From Nitrosomonas sp. JL21 (lineage in GTDB: Bacteria > Pseudomonadota > Gammaproteobacteria > Burkholderiales > Nitrosomonadaceae), in NCBI RefSeq assembly GCF_009833095.1, contig NZ_QRCB01000035.1, positions 1 to 64,000 of the forward strand: a stretch of 64,000 nt of DNA, read 5' to 3'. Below, in pieces: positions 42,009-51,380 of this stretch. How positions within the stretch are numbered: position 1 is the first letter of the stretch; each line of letters begins with the position of its first letter. Under the pieces are notes generated by a model that made no database searches, was not told where the DNA came from, and saw only the letters and a program-made list of their open reading frames with translations. The position numbers and the translations under genes are program-made.

Positions 42009-42131
42009 GTCGAATCGGGGTACTGATGGCAGCAGAAACATCAATAAAACTTACCAGAAAATCTGGCCTTGCCAGGAAGCACATTGAAATTTGAAATTAA
42101 AAAATCAATGGCTCATCGCATTTCATGATGT

Positions 42132-43352
42132 ATGACTATCACCGGTCCTTGTTCGATGAATCCTATCCGTGCATCCCATCCCTGGCGTGAACCCTTCATC
42201 AAATTGGCGTTGGTGCTGGCTTGTGCAGGATTTTGGCGGAGCGAGCTGAACGTTATTTTATTTCCATTGCTGGGAATCGCATGGCTGTCAGACGGCGGTC
42301 TAGGACGATTATTGCAGACAATCAAAAATCCTTTGGCTCATGCCATTCTTGTGTTATGTGCGCTATTGCTGATGGGATTGTTGTGGAATGACTCGGTGCA
42401 TGACGGACGGATGAAATGGCTGAAATATTTTGTCCTGCTCATGTTTATCCCGTTTTATTCATTGTTGAATAAAGAGCGCGCAGTATGGGCGATCGGTGGA
42501 TTGTTGGCGGGTTATGTCGTTGTCCTGGCGTTGGGGATTCATCAGTGGTTAAATTCAGGTGAACCTGGTGTCGCGCTGATGAGAATGTCTTATCTGAGTT
42601 TTTCCGCGATGCTGGGCGTTGGCATCGTAACGTCAGTGAGTTTTGCCTGTAGAACTCGATCGGCGATGCTAGCGGCAGCGTTATGGGTTGTTGCGCTGGC
42701 ACTGATTTTTGTTCAATTCCATCAGGGTGGCAGAATTCTTCTGTTAGCAACGCTTGTTGTAGTGTTGCTTCTGGCATTTGTGCGCTACAGAATCGACATG
42801 AAGAAATTCGCCGGGATTGCGGTTACTTTGGTGCTGGCGGCTGCGGCGTTTGCATATACCAGCCCTGTCTTTCAAGAAAGGTTGATTCAGATCAGAAGTG
42901 ATGTCGAATTATTGCAACAGGGTGATTACCGGTCGAGTTTGGGATATCGCCTGGCCATGTGGGATGTCGGTTTGCACGGGATTTCCGAGCGGCCTTTCAC
43001 GGGATATGGAACAGGTGCGCCAGAGCGGTATTTTGATAATACGATCCTGACCTATAAGGGTGGTCTTTATCACAATCTGCCGGAATTTCAGAAAACTTCG
43101 CATTTTCATAATGATTGGATAGAAATTGGCTTGCATGTCGGGATTCCTGGCATGATGGCATTATTATTCCTGATGGTGAACTGGTTTCGGGTATTTAAAA
43201 GCGCAGGATTGGGTATTTTGGGTATAGGTTTGATAAGCTATATCCTGCTGTCCGGGTTAACGGATACTTTTTTGATTTTCAGCCGGACACCGGTGTTACT
43301 ACTAATGATTACTGCAATAGCATTGTCTTGGCAGAACAGACCAGTTCATTAG
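42132..43352 (+). CDS. O-antigen ligase/polymerase-like membrane protein
   Basis: A 406-residue polytopic protein with about ten to twelve hydrophobic segments and one large periplasmic loop carrying SSLGYRLAMWDVGLHGISE, PFTGYGTGAPERY and HFHNDWIEIGLHVGIPGMM. This is the Wzy_C/WaaL signature, in which R and H residues join or extend lipid-linked O-chains in the periplasm. It could be the ligase or the polymerase of the glycan made here. It begins 124 bp after the glycosyltransferase gene. Confidence 0.87.
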   Translation: MTITGPCSMNPIRASHPWREPFIKLALVLACAGFWRSELNVILFPLLGIAWLSDGGLGRLLQTIKNPLAHAILVLCALLLMGLLWNDSVHDGRMKWLKYFVLLMFIPFYSLLNKERAVWAIGGLLAGYVVVLALGIHQWLNSGEPGVALMRMSYLSFSAMLGVGIVTSVSFACRTRSAMLAAALWVVALALIFVQFHQGGRILLLATLVVVLLLAFVRYRIDMKKFAGIAVTLVLAAAAFAYTSPVFQERLIQIRSDVELLQQGDYRSSLGYRLAMWDVGLHGISERPFTGYGTGAPERYFDNTILTYKGGLYHNLPEFQKTSHFHNDWIEIGLHVGIPGMMALLFLMVNWFRVFKSAGLGILGIGLISYILLSGLTDTFLIFSRTPVLLLMITAIALSWQNRPVH

Positions 43353-43424
43353 GAAAACGGTGTAAAGTCATTGAATGAGCGCAAAAGTTTCTCAGCGGTT
43401 TCTCAAACAAGAAAGTGATAGGCT

Positions 43425-44396
43425 ATGCTAATGAACGAAATTGGAACTGAATCCAATGCGGTGTGCTATCTGTGCGGCAACGAAGGAAAAGTGATGTATC
43501 GTCATTTAACGGATACTCATTTCGGAGCGCCGGGAGAATGGACGTTGAAGGCATGCACGGGAATAGATTGCGGCCTGCTGTGGCTGGATCCGAGGCCGAC
43601 GATTGATGACATCGGAAAAGCATATCGCCAGTATTACACTCACGGCAACATGAAAGATGTTTGCCCATCGTATTGGATACGCTTCATTCGCGCCATTTTG
43701 CATGGCATGAGTACCCATCTTCTAAGGTTACATAGCGAGCGGCGGCGTTACAAATGCATGTACCTCGATAAAACACCGCCAGGCCGCTTGCTTGAGGTTG
43801 GTTGCGGTAACGGTAAACGCCTGGCGCGTATGAGAACAATGGGTTGGAACGTGATGGGACAGGAAATTGATCCGGCGGCTTCTGAGTATGCGCGCATGCA
43901 AAAAGGAATTACCGTTCATTTGGGGCCATTGGAGACACTCGATAAATCAAATGAATATGATGCGATCATCGTGAGCCATGTGATCGAGCATGTGCATGAT
44001 CCTGTGGATTTGCTCAGAAACTGCCATCGGCTATTGAAAAAAGATGGTCTGCTGTTGATGCTGACACCTAATGCGGCTAGTTTTGGCCATCGCACCTTTG
44101 GTTCAGCGTGGCGTGGGCTTGAGCCGCCCCGGCACCTGCATCTCTTCACGAGCAAGACCCTGATTCTCTTAGGGAAGGAGGCTGGCTTCAATCGCCAACG
44201 CGTGTGGACGACCTCGGTGGGAGCCTTTGGGATTGGGCAACAGAGCCGAGCGCCGACCGGAATTCTTTCACCTGGAGCTGGGTTCATGTCTCCGCGGGAC
44301 GTGTGCAGAGGTTTTTGGTTTCAACTTGCTGCACGTTGGGCTTTGCTGAGGGATCCGGATTCGGGAGAAGAATGCGTTCTGATTGCAGTCAAATGA
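43425..44396 (+). CDS. SAM-dependent methyltransferase with N-terminal zinc-ribbon
   Basis: A 323-residue protein. The N-terminus has CYLCG and CGLLWLDPRP with spaced cysteines, a zinc-binding module seen in sugar C-methyltransferases and related enzymes. The class I methyltransferase domain follows (RLLEVGCGNGKRLARMR, VSHVIEHVHDPVDLLRNCHRLLKKDGLL). It probably modifies a sugar or lipid in surface-glycan synthesis. ATG 43431 two codons on is an alternative start. Confidence 0.82.
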   Translation: MLMNEIGTESNAVCYLCGNEGKVMYRHLTDTHFGAPGEWTLKACTGIDCGLLWLDPRPTIDDIGKAYRQYYTHGNMKDVCPSYWIRFIRAILHGMSTHLLRLHSERRRYKCMYLDKTPPGRLLEVGCGNGKRLARMRTMGWNVMGQEIDPAASEYARMQKGITVHLGPLETLDKSNEYDAIIVSHVIEHVHDPVDLLRNCHRLLKKDGLLLMLTPNAASFGHRTFGSAWRGLEPPRHLHLFTSKTLILLGKEAGFNRQRVWTTSVGAFGIGQQSRAPTGILSPGAGFMSPRDVCRGFWFQLAARWALLRDPDSGEECVLIAVK

Positions 44397-44427
44397 ATGA
44401 CTCGTCCGAGTACGATGGAAGAGAAAT

Positions 44428-45108
44428 ATGAGTAATGCGCAATCTACGGAGATCACCGATTCGGGCGAATTAATTCCCGTGAATCCAGCTATTGAATCGT
44501 ATATGCGCAAATTGGTCGTGCATACCGATCATCCAGTTCTGGTCGAGATGGAAGAATTTGCTCGACTGGAAAATTTCCCGATCGTCAATCGCCTGGTCGG
44601 AATTTTTCTTGAAACCCAGACGAGAATGATCGGCGCAAAAAGAGTATTTGAGTTTGGAAGTGGATACGGTTACTCGGCCTATTGGTTTGCAAAAGCTGTC
44701 GGTGAACGGGGTCGAGTGATTTGCAGTGATGCAGATGCCAGAAATTTCGCACGTGCCGAACATTATCTGAAAACTACGAATGTGTGGTCACGAATAGATT
44801 TTTGCGTCGGTATGGCGCAAGAGGTATTTGCGCAAACTGAAGGTTTATTTGATATTTGCTATAACGATGTTGATAAGGTGGGGTATCCGGAAGTCTGGCG
44901 CATGGCTAAGAATCGAATTCGCTCAGGCGGTCTATATATCGCCGATAACGTGCTGTGGCATGGCCGCGTTGCGACGGAAACTTCTGACGCCGCGGCGGAG
45001 TCGACAGCGGCAATCATGGAACATAATCAGTTAATCTTTGATGATCCCGAATTTGATGCATTCATCAATCCGACCCGCGATGGTGTGATTGTGGCGCGGA
45101 AAAAATAA
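44428..45108 (+). CDS. O-methyltransferase family 3 (catechol/caffeoyl-CoA type)
   Basis: A 226-residue SAM-dependent O-methyltransferase. Motifs are RVFEFGSGYGYSAYWFAKA, VICSDADARNFARAEHYL, and LFDICYNDVDKVGYPEVW followed by LYIADNVLWHGRVA. This class methylates hydroxyls with help of a divalent metal. It may decorate the surface glycan or a small molecule. GGAAGAG precedes the start, 31 bp after the previous gene. Confidence 0.88.
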   Translation: MSNAQSTEITDSGELIPVNPAIESYMRKLVVHTDHPVLVEMEEFARLENFPIVNRLVGIFLETQTRMIGAKRVFEFGSGYGYSAYWFAKAVGERGRVICSDADARNFARAEHYLKTTNVWSRIDFCVGMAQEVFAQTEGLFDICYNDVDKVGYPEVWRMAKNRIRSGGLYIADNVLWHGRVATETSDAAAESTAAIMEHNQLIFDDPEFDAFINPTRDGVIVARKK

Positions 45109-45274
45109 TCACGGACTAACATGAAGACCTGGGATATGATTGCAGAGAGTAATTGGTTATATAATTCTCGTGGCAGTGACCTGAATTAGTTGGTATAGTT
45201 GTTGTTCCCTTGTAGAATCTTGAGCGATAAGCTCAGTATTAACGGCAATCAGTTTTTAAGGAAAAAATTTTAAT

Positions 45275-45529
45275 ATGCAAATTCATGTTTATGATACCTA
45301 TGTGAAAGCGAAAGACGGACATACGATGCATTTTGATGTATTCACGACGGTTAAGGATGATCAGAAAGCGGTTGAGTATGCCAAACAATGGCTAACCTCG
45401 ATTGGTGAAGAAAATGCAACGGTTACCAGCAAAGAATGTAGCTTCTGTCATAGTCAGAGCGCTCCTCCTAATGTCATTGATGAAATTAACAAAAACGGTT
45501 TTTACATTTATAAGATGGAAGGTTGTTAA
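45275..45529 (+). CDS. DUF2024 family protein
   Basis: An 84-residue protein with the DUF2024 pattern: VYDTYVKAKDGHTMHFDVF, AVEYAKQWLTSIGEENATVT, then CSFCHSQ and a final GFYIYKMEGC. The two Cys and His could bind a metal. Function is unknown. AAGGAAA lies 10-16 bp upstream of the ATG. The 5' leader has a small hairpin TGAGC-GATAA-GCTCA. It stands 167 bp after the methyltransferase genes. Confidence 0.88.
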   Translation: MQIHVYDTYVKAKDGHTMHFDVFTTVKDDQKAVEYAKQWLTSIGEENATVTSKECSFCHSQSAPPNVIDEINKNGFYIYKMEGC

Positions 45530-45605
45530 TTGTTGGTATTGTTCGAGTCATTCATCAAAAGTTTTTATTTCTTAGTAATTGGTCAAAATTCTGAAGGTTT
45601 CCAAA

Positions 45606-46127
45606 ATGAAGCTCAATGTTAGCAAGTTAATTATTTCCAGTGCTGTTTTTAGTGTACTGCTATATGGCTCTGCTCAAGCTACCGAACCCAAATTGATCGT
45701 TGAGCAGGGTGATTGGGCGGCTTATATGTTCATGGAAAACAACAATAAAGTCTGTTACATGGTCAGCCAACCCAAGAAAACATCCGGGAATTACACCAAG
45801 CGTGGAGAAGTATATGCGTTGGTGACGCATCGTCCAGCGGAAAAAAGTAAAAATGTTTTTAGTTATATTGCGGGTTATACCTATAAGCCCGGCAGTGAAG
45901 TGACGGTCACCGTCAACAATCAAAATTTCCGCCTTTTTACCCAGGATGATTCAGCTTGGGCTTCAGATGAAGCCACGGATAATAAAATCACTGATGCGAT
46001 TAAACGGGGTAGCTCACTGGTCGTGAAAGGCGCATCATCCCGTGGCACTGAAACAGTGGATACTTTTGGTTTGAGCGGATCGTCTTCGGCGTATAAAGCC
46101 ATTTCATCAGAATGTGGTGTGAAATAA
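45606..46127 (+). CDS. Invasion-associated locus B (IalB) family periplasmic protein
   Basis: A 173-residue exported protein with a signal peptide ending AQA (about residue 26) and an IalB domain: VCYMVSQPKKTSG, EVYALVTHRPAEKSKNVFSYIAGY, FRLFTQDDSAWASDE and ASSRGTETVDTFGLSGSS. In free-living bacteria this family is a periplasmic protein of unknown role, despite its name from Bartonella. Two cysteines (VCYM and ECGVK) could form a disulfide. ATG 45606 has AAGG upstream; the in-frame ATG 27 bp earlier gives a poorer signal peptide. Confidence 0.85.
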   Translation: MKLNVSKLIISSAVFSVLLYGSAQATEPKLIVEQGDWAAYMFMENNNKVCYMVSQPKKTSGNYTKRGEVYALVTHRPAEKSKNVFSYIAGYTYKPGSEVTVTVNNQNFRLFTQDDSAWASDEATDNKITDAIKRGSSLVVKGASSRGTETVDTFGLSGSSSAYKAISSECGVK

Positions 46128-46133
46128 CCGAGT

Positions 46134-46478
46134 ATGAAGGATAAAATAGTCATTTATCAGAAGCCTACCTGCAGTAAATGCAGAGCAACGGTAGCTCTCC
46201 TGGAGGAAAGCGGAGAGGAATTCGAGACGGTCAATTATTATGAGACTTTGCTCACGAGTGATAAATTGCGCGAGTTGATTCAGAAGCTTGATGTGTCACC
46301 GCGAGACATATTGCGCAAGGACGAGCCGGCTGCAGCAATCTTGAGAACGGCTTCGGACGATGAGATCATCCACGCCATGGTTCATGATCCTGATCTGATT
46401 CAGCGTCCTATCGTGGTACGTGGTGATACTGCTAAGTTATGTCGACCGCCGGAAAATGTATTGGATCTGCTCAAATAA
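46134..46478 (+). CDS. ArsC-family reductase-like protein
   Basis: A 114-residue thioredoxin-fold protein of the ArsC/YffB/Spx group. KPTCSKCRATVALL gives a CxxC site, and IQRPIVVRGDTAKLCRPPENV is the conserved Arg-Pro-Ile region that contacts the substrate or glutathione. True arsenate reductases of this group have one Cys plus three Arg; the second Cys here makes the exact reaction uncertain. No arsenic genes are nearby. It starts 6 bp after the ialB stop and precedes a strong terminator. Confidence 0.82.
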   Translation: MKDKIVIYQKPTCSKCRATVALLEESGEEFETVNYYETLLTSDKLRELIQKLDVSPRDILRKDEPAAAILRTASDDEIIHAMVHDPDLIQRPIVVRGDTAKLCRPPENVLDLLK

Positions 46479-46558
46479 ATCAAAATAAGAATTAGAATTC
46501 AAATTTCTTATCATCTATCGTATCCCAATCAATATACTTAAACGATTAAAGGTGCCAT

Positions 46559-46600
46559 AAAAAACCGCAGGCTGATAATACAATACCTAGCCTACGGTTT
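46559..46600. terminator. Bidirectional terminator between arsC-like gene and rplS side
   Basis: AAAACCGCAGGCT (46561-46573) and AGCCTACGGTTTT (46589-46601 approx.) form a long stem with one mismatch, with a T run on the plus strand and a matching A run for the minus strand, so it can stop transcription from both sides. Confidence 0.85.
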
Positions 46601-46623
46601 TTTTTGTTTTAGTTGGTTTTATT

Positions 46624-46858
46624 TTATTGATTCTGTTTCGTCCACCCTGAACAACGCACTTCAAATCCGAGGCCAGGGGTTGAAGTGGCTGGACGTTCGG
46701 TGCGTGAGAGAAAGAATTCTGTCCAGAAACTCTCAAATACCGGCTGCTCAGTCAGTCCAGCCAGCTTGACCAATGGATGTTTGTGATTGATCAGTTCTGT
46801 CAACGACTGCTGAAAAAAGTCACCGGTCGAAGGATGTTTGTTTATCGTTAGGTCTCAT
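46624..46858 (-). pseudogene. Transposase N-terminal remnant, IS5-like
   Basis: Reading the minus strand from ATG 46858 gives MRPNDKQTSFDR, then a one-base shift, then GDFFQQSLTELINHKHPLVK and further GLTEQPVFESFWTEFF, ending TKQNQ at TAA 46624-46626. The text GDxF...HPLVKLA with a following FF and RPAT matches the start of IS5-group transposases. The rest of the gene, including the DDE catalytic core, is missing, and no terminal repeats were found. It lies between the terminator and rplS. Confidence 0.6.
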
Positions 46859-46979
46859 CAAAATCTCACTAGAATTTGCAAGAAATACTCTGCAATTGTC
46901 TCATTTCCGGCAAGCTTCAACTTAACAATCAATAAAACACATTCATCCAATCATGATGTTAGGTGTTATTCAGGGCAGA

Positions 46980-47426
46980 CTACTTACCTTGATCTTCCTT
47001 CTCAACAGAAGCTTCTGGGGTTGTCGCTTGAGATTTGGCGACATTTGAGGGCTGTTTATTGTCCCCGCCGCGAGCTGTCAATTTTTCCCGAATGCGCGCA
47101 GATTTTCCTGCCCGATCTCTCAGGTAATACAATTTTGCTCTGCGAACGGCGCCCCGGCGTTTAATTTCGATATTGGCAATCAGAGGAGAATATGTCTGAA
47201 AAGTACGTTCCACCCCTTCACCACTTGAAATTTTACGCACCGTGAAGGCAGAATTTAACCCCCGATTGCGTTTTGCGATGACTACGCCTTCGTAAGCCTG
47301 AACTCGTTTACGGTCGCCTTCAACGACATTCACACTGACAATGACAGTATCTCCTGGGGAGAAATCTGGTATATCCTTATTAAGACGTTTTATTTCTTCT
47401 GCTTCTAGCTGTTCGATGAGATTCAT
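46980..47426 (-). CDS. rplS: Ribosomal protein bL19, with C-terminal extension
   Basis: A 148-residue large-subunit protein at the ribosome subunit interface. The bL19 body is clear: [46 protein letters not shown], and [19 protein letters not shown]. The last 25-30 residues (after EKLTARGG) are an extra Ser/Thr/Pro/Lys-rich tail. It is the last gene of the rpsP-rimM-trmD-rplS operon. Confidence 0.97.
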   Translation of the reverse strand: MNLIEQLEAEEIKRLNKDIPDFSPGDTVIVSVNVVEGDRKRVQAYEGVVIAKRNRGLNSAFTVRKISSGEGVERTFQTYSPLIANIEIKRRGAVRRAKLYYLRDRAGKSARIREKLTARGGDNKQPSNVAKSQATTPEASVEKEDQGK

Positions 47427-47457
47427 ATGTTTTCCTTTTGATTCCGATGTGACAATT

Positions 47458-48234
47458 TTACCTGGATTTGTAAGAAATTGATTGTTTAAATTCTTCTAAA
47501 AGTTTTTCTTCTTCAGCGGTTATCCCTTGAGCGAATTTCAGTTCGAACAGGTCCCGTCGCTTAAGCCATGTTCTTCCCAGCGCTTGCTGCAAGCGCCATC
47601 GCTGAATCTGCGCATGATTGCCGGATAGCAATACCTCGGGTACCCGATGATCTTTATGCAATTCAGGCCGAGTATAGTGGGGATAATCCAACAGTCCATT
47701 GACAAACGAGTCCTGATTTGCGGATTCAGCATCACCTAATGCTCCAGGTATTTGCCGGACAATACAATCAATAAGCACCATTGCCGCTAATTCGCCGCCT
47801 GAAATGACATAATCTCCAATTGAAATTTCGCTGTCCACTTGAGTCGTAATCAGCCGTTCATCGATTCCTTCATATCGTCCGCACAATAAAATTATTCCAG
47901 ATAACATGCTGAGCTGCTTGACTCGATGATGATTGAGCTGCTTACCTTGAGGAGTCAAGTAAATGACATGAGTGCTTTGCACGCCAGCGGCAGCTTGACG
48001 TGATCTGGCTTGAGTAATGGCATCCTCTAATGGCTGTGCCATCATGACCATCCCAGGTCCACCACCATAAGGACTATCATCTATCGTGCGGTAATTGTCA
48101 TCTGTAAAGTCGCGAGGATTCCATGTTCTCAGATTGAAGATATCGTTCTTCTTGGCTTTTCTGGTTATGCCATGCTCAGTGATGGCATTGAACATGTCAG
48201 GAAACAGTGTCACGACATCACATTCAAAGGGCAT
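47458..48234 (-). CDS. trmD: tRNA (guanine-N1)-methyltransferase TrmD
   Basis: A 258-residue knotted SPOUT methyltransferase that makes m1G37 in tRNAs and prevents frameshifts. Key segments: VVTLFPDMF near the start, [36 protein letters not shown], and [22 protein letters not shown] (knot and SAM site), followed by [21 protein letters not shown]. It lies 15 bp after rimM and 31 bp before rplS. Confidence 0.97.
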   Translation of the reverse strand: MPFECDVVTLFPDMFNAITEHGITRKAKKNDIFNLRTWNPRDFTDDNYRTIDDSPYGGGPGMVMMAQPLEDAITQARSRQAAAGVQSTHVIYLTPQGKQLNHHRVKQLSMLSGIILLCGRYEGIDERLITTQVDSEISIGDYVISGGELAAMVLIDCIVRQIPGALGDAESANQDSFVNGLLDYPHYTRPELHKDHRVPEVLLSGNHAQIQRWRLQQALGRTWLKRRDLFELKFAQGITAEEEKLLEEFKQSISYKSR

Positions 48235-48249
48235 GGATCTCCTTAAGGT

Positions 48250-48759
48250 TTAATAATCGATATTCCAATCAACAATAATTTTTGAAAGCTTCAAATCTAC
48301 GTTAATAACGTATTGGGAAATGAAAGGAATGAGAATTTCTTTGGTTCTAGAATCATTGTGTACACACAGAACATCATTTGCACCTGTCTCGAGTAATCCT
48401 TTGACAATACCTAATTGTTCACCTTCGAGATTGGTGACATTCGTGCCGATCAGATCTGACCAGTAGTAGCCATCGTGTCCCTTTTCGGATAGTACAGGTA
48501 AGCAATCTCGTGGAATGGCAATCTGCATGCCTTTGAGTTTCGATGCTTCGGTGCGATCCGCATATCCTTTCAGCTTTGCAGTTAAAATATGGCCATTAAC
48601 ATGGCCTGATGTGACCTGCACTTGATGCCAGTCATGACTGTCGCCGCTTAACCACCAGGAAGAGAATTCCATCAATCCGTCAATACGTTCTGTGTAGGGA
48701 TTGACTTTTATCCACCCCTGAACGCCAAAAGGACCCATTACATGGCCCATGATTACCAT
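48250..48759 (-). CDS. rimM: Ribosome maturation factor RimM
   Basis: A 169-residue 16S rRNA processing factor that helps assemble the 30S head by binding protein uS19. The N-terminal beta-barrel starts MGHVMGPFGVQGWIKVNPYT; the C-terminal PRC barrel starts YYWSDLIGTNVTNLEGEQLG, with GANDVLCV and ILIPFISQYV. It lies between rpsP and trmD as is normal. Confidence 0.95.
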   Translation of the reverse strand: MVIMGHVMGPFGVQGWIKVNPYTERIDGLMEFSSWWLSGDSHDWHQVQVTSGHVNGHILTAKLKGYADRTEASKLKGMQIAIPRDCLPVLSEKGHDGYYWSDLIGTNVTNLEGEQLGIVKGLLETGANDVLCVHNDSRTKEILIPFISQYVINVDLKLSKIIVDWNIDY

Positions 48760-48781
48760 CGGGACGGAAGATACGGTTGCT

Positions 48782-49048
48782 TTAATTATTGGTCGAGACT
48801 GATTTGTTTGTGTTGAATTGCTTGACTAGTCGAGTAGCCGTTGCTGATAATTGGGCTCCTTTGGACTGCCAATACGCTATTCGATCTATTTGAATTCGAA
48901 GAGATTCTTCGCCACCCACCGCTCTGGGATTATAGAAACCTACCCGTTCGATAAATCGACCATCGCGTGCATTCCGAGAATTTGCAACGACCATATTGTA
49001 AAAAGGACGTTTTTTTGCACCACCTCTTGCTAATCTAATAATGACCAT
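48782..49048 (-). CDS. rpsP: Ribosomal protein bS16
   Basis: An 88-residue 30S protein with the conserved start [20 protein letters not shown], then [15 protein letters not shown], and [20 protein letters not shown]. First gene of the operon. The 229-bp region between it and glcF is AT-rich and must hold the divergent promoters. Confidence 0.97.
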   Translation of the reverse strand: MVIIRLARGGAKKRPFYNMVVANSRNARDGRFIERVGFYNPRAVGGEESLRIQIDRIAYWQSKGAQLSATATRLVKQFNTNKSVSTNN

Positions 49049-49277
49049 ATTTTTAAATTTAAAGCCTTACATTGATAATTGAGATAATAACTTTATGCGT
49101 ATCTAAAGAACCCTAGATTTTACAGGAACTTTTTTAACACTTACAAGTAATAAAATAGGATTATTTTTATTTATCGTTTAAGTTAAGGATAAGAGCTTTT
49201 AAAGCAATAAGAATCGTAAATTCAATATCACACACTAAGCCAATTAATTATAAAGTTATTACCGGGGATTTGTTTAA

Positions 49278-50567
49278 TTGACCGCCGAAGTTGCCAAAAA
49301 ATTGATTATAGCCGAATCAAACCAGTGCGTTTCTTGTGGGTTGTGCTTGCCTCATTGTCCGACCTATCGGGTGATGAAGTCAGAAGCAGATTCACCGCGT
49401 GGACGCATTGCGTTAATGGATGGGGTTGCGCGAGGCCAGATTCCTTTGAATGAAAAATTTATTCAACATATGAATCTGTGTTTAACGTGTCGAGCTTGTG
49501 AAGCGGTTTGTCCCAATCATGTGTCTTATGGAGAATTAATTGATCAGGCAAAGGTGCTGATTGTTGATTCCGACTCATCTCGAAACTCTGAGAAGAATTC
49601 GATCAAAAGAATATTTCTAAATCGATTGACCCGGTTGCAGCCTGTTGATTTAGAATGCTTGCGCCCCTTATTTCGTTTTCTTCAAAACACAGGTTTACTC
49701 AGATGGTTATTAAGATTTGATCGATTTAAAAAAAATAATTTAATTAAAAGTATTGCGCAGCTTCCTTCGATTAAATTTCCCTATGCGACAGCTATCGATA
49801 CGAATGTCTCATCAATGGCTAATCATTGGCAGGAAGTATATCCTGCGGAAGGCCAGGTGCGCGGACATGTAGGACTGTTTTTGGGGTGTATAGCCCGAAT
49901 AGCGGATGTGGCAACATTGAATTCGAGTATTTTTGTATTGAACCGGCTGGGATATACCGTGCATGTGCCATTACGGCAAACCTGTTGCGGGGCGTTATAT
50001 CAGCATAGGGGAGAATTGCGTCAAGCCGCAACATTGGCGCAGCAAAACAAATCTTCTTTTGAAGAGCTTGAAGTAGATTGGATTATTAGCACCGCATCAG
50101 GCTGTGGTGTTCAATTACTGGAATCAGGCGTTGGCAATGAAAATTGTCAAGTGATCGATATCAATCAATTTTTAGTCACTGCTAAAGGATGGGAAGGCAT
50201 TACAATTGCTTCTTTGCCTCAAAAAATACTGGTTCATGATCCCTGCAGTTTGCGCAATGTGGTGGCGGGTCATGCCTATGCTTATCAAATTATTTCATTG
50301 ATTCCAGATGCGCAAGCGATACCTTTGGCGGGTAATGATCAGTGCTGCGGAGCGGCGGGAACGTATTTTATTGAACATTCCGCAGTCGCAGACATCTTAC
50401 GGGAAAGCAAGATATCTGCTGCTCTGAACGGTGAGTCTTCATATTTGGTAACCTCGAATATCGGATGTGCACTATACATTGCCGACGGGTTGTATGAAAA
50501 GGATGCCCGCATTGAGGTGTTGCATCCGGTGACATTGCTGGCAAGGCAAATGGGTTTGCAATTATAA
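49278..50567 (+). CDS. glcF: Glycolate oxidase iron-sulfur subunit-like protein (GlcF)
   Basis: A 429-residue protein with two 4Fe-4S binding sites at the N-terminus (CVSCGLCLPHCPTYR and CLTCRACEAVCPNHV) and two CCG domains (TCCGALYQHRG; QCCGAAGTYFIEH). This is the GlcF/(Fe-S)-oxidoreductase layout, passing electrons from a flavin partner such as GlcD. No glcD or glcE lies next to it, so the partner must be elsewhere or another dehydrogenase. The start is TTG 49278 with GGGGA at 49262-49267 upstream. Confidence 0.88.
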   Translation: MTAEVAKKLIIAESNQCVSCGLCLPHCPTYRVMKSEADSPRGRIALMDGVARGQIPLNEKFIQHMNLCLTCRACEAVCPNHVSYGELIDQAKVLIVDSDSSRNSEKNSIKRIFLNRLTRLQPVDLECLRPLFRFLQNTGLLRWLLRFDRFKKNNLIKSIAQLPSIKFPYATAIDTNVSSMANHWQEVYPAEGQVRGHVGLFLGCIARIADVATLNSSIFVLNRLGYTVHVPLRQTCCGALYQHRGELRQAATLAQQNKSSFEELEVDWIISTASGCGVQLLESGVGNENCQVIDINQFLVTAKGWEGITIASLPQKILVHDPCSLRNVVAGHAYAYQIISLIPDAQAIPLAGNDQCCGAAGTYFIEHSAVADILRESKISAALNGESSYLVTSNIGCALYIADGLYEKDARIEVLHPVTLLARQMGLQL

Positions 50568-50678
50568 TGAAGCCAGATCATTGCTAAAAAATAGAAAAAA
50601 TGGAATCGCTGCACATATGATCTTGCGTCACAACAGAAACAATAGGATGGATTTCAAATTTTTTCACATTCATAAACC

Positions 50679-51305
50679 ATGATACATATTGATAAGATTA
50701 TTATTGGGTTCGATAGTGCGCTGCGTACGTTGTTGACGCCGGCTCAGACGTTGCGTCCTGTCCCGGGAAGTTCGCTGCCGGAAGCGGAGCTTACCGACGC
50801 AGAGAAGCAATTATCCTCTGCATTGATGCGGGTGAATCATGTTGGAGAAGTTTGTGCGCAAGCATTGTACCAAGGACAAGGATTAACCGCGCGCAACAAT
50901 GACGTGCAACAAACACTCATGCAGGCAGCTCGTGAGGAAACGGAGCATCTGGCATGGACCGAGCGGCGCATTGCCGAGTTAGGTGGGCGCAAAAGTTTGT
51001 TGAATCCTTTATGGTATGGAAGTTCCTTTGCAATAGGCGTTGTGGCTGGACTGTTGGGAGATAAATGGAATTTAGGGTTTCTTGCTGAAACTGAGCATCA
51101 AGTCGGTACGCATTTGGCTAGCCATTTGGAGCGCCTGCCTTTACAGGATGAGAAAAGCCGCGCTATTGTCAAGCAAATGAGCATTGATGAAGCAAGCCAT
51201 GCCAACATGGCCTTGTCATATGGGGGAGCAGAGTTGCCGTTGCCAGTAAAAGTTACGATGAAGCTGGGGTCGAAAGTAATGACTCATACGGCGTACTGGG
51301 TATAG
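50679..51305 (+). CDS. coq7: 2-polyprenyl-3-methyl-6-methoxy-1,4-benzoquinone hydroxylase (Coq7)
   Basis: A 208-residue di-iron hydroxylase of ubiquinone synthesis. The di-iron ligands fall in [25 protein letters not shown] and the C-terminal [11 protein letters not shown] region; the middle has [26 protein letters not shown]. It acts at the membrane on the demethoxyquinone intermediate. Four-helix-bundle length is normal. No clear ribosome binding site is seen. Confidence 0.95.
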   Translation: MIHIDKIIIGFDSALRTLLTPAQTLRPVPGSSLPEAELTDAEKQLSSALMRVNHVGEVCAQALYQGQGLTARNNDVQQTLMQAAREETEHLAWTERRIAELGGRKSLLNPLWYGSSFAIGVVAGLLGDKWNLGFLAETEHQVGTHLASHLERLPLQDEKSRAIVKQMSIDEASHANMALSYGGAELPLPVKVTMKLGSKVMTHTAYWV

Positions 51306-51380
51306 GATATTAAAATTGAATTGCATTGCGTATGGTCATAGGATTGATCGCGCACAGGGGCTGATAAAGTTGGCATAACG

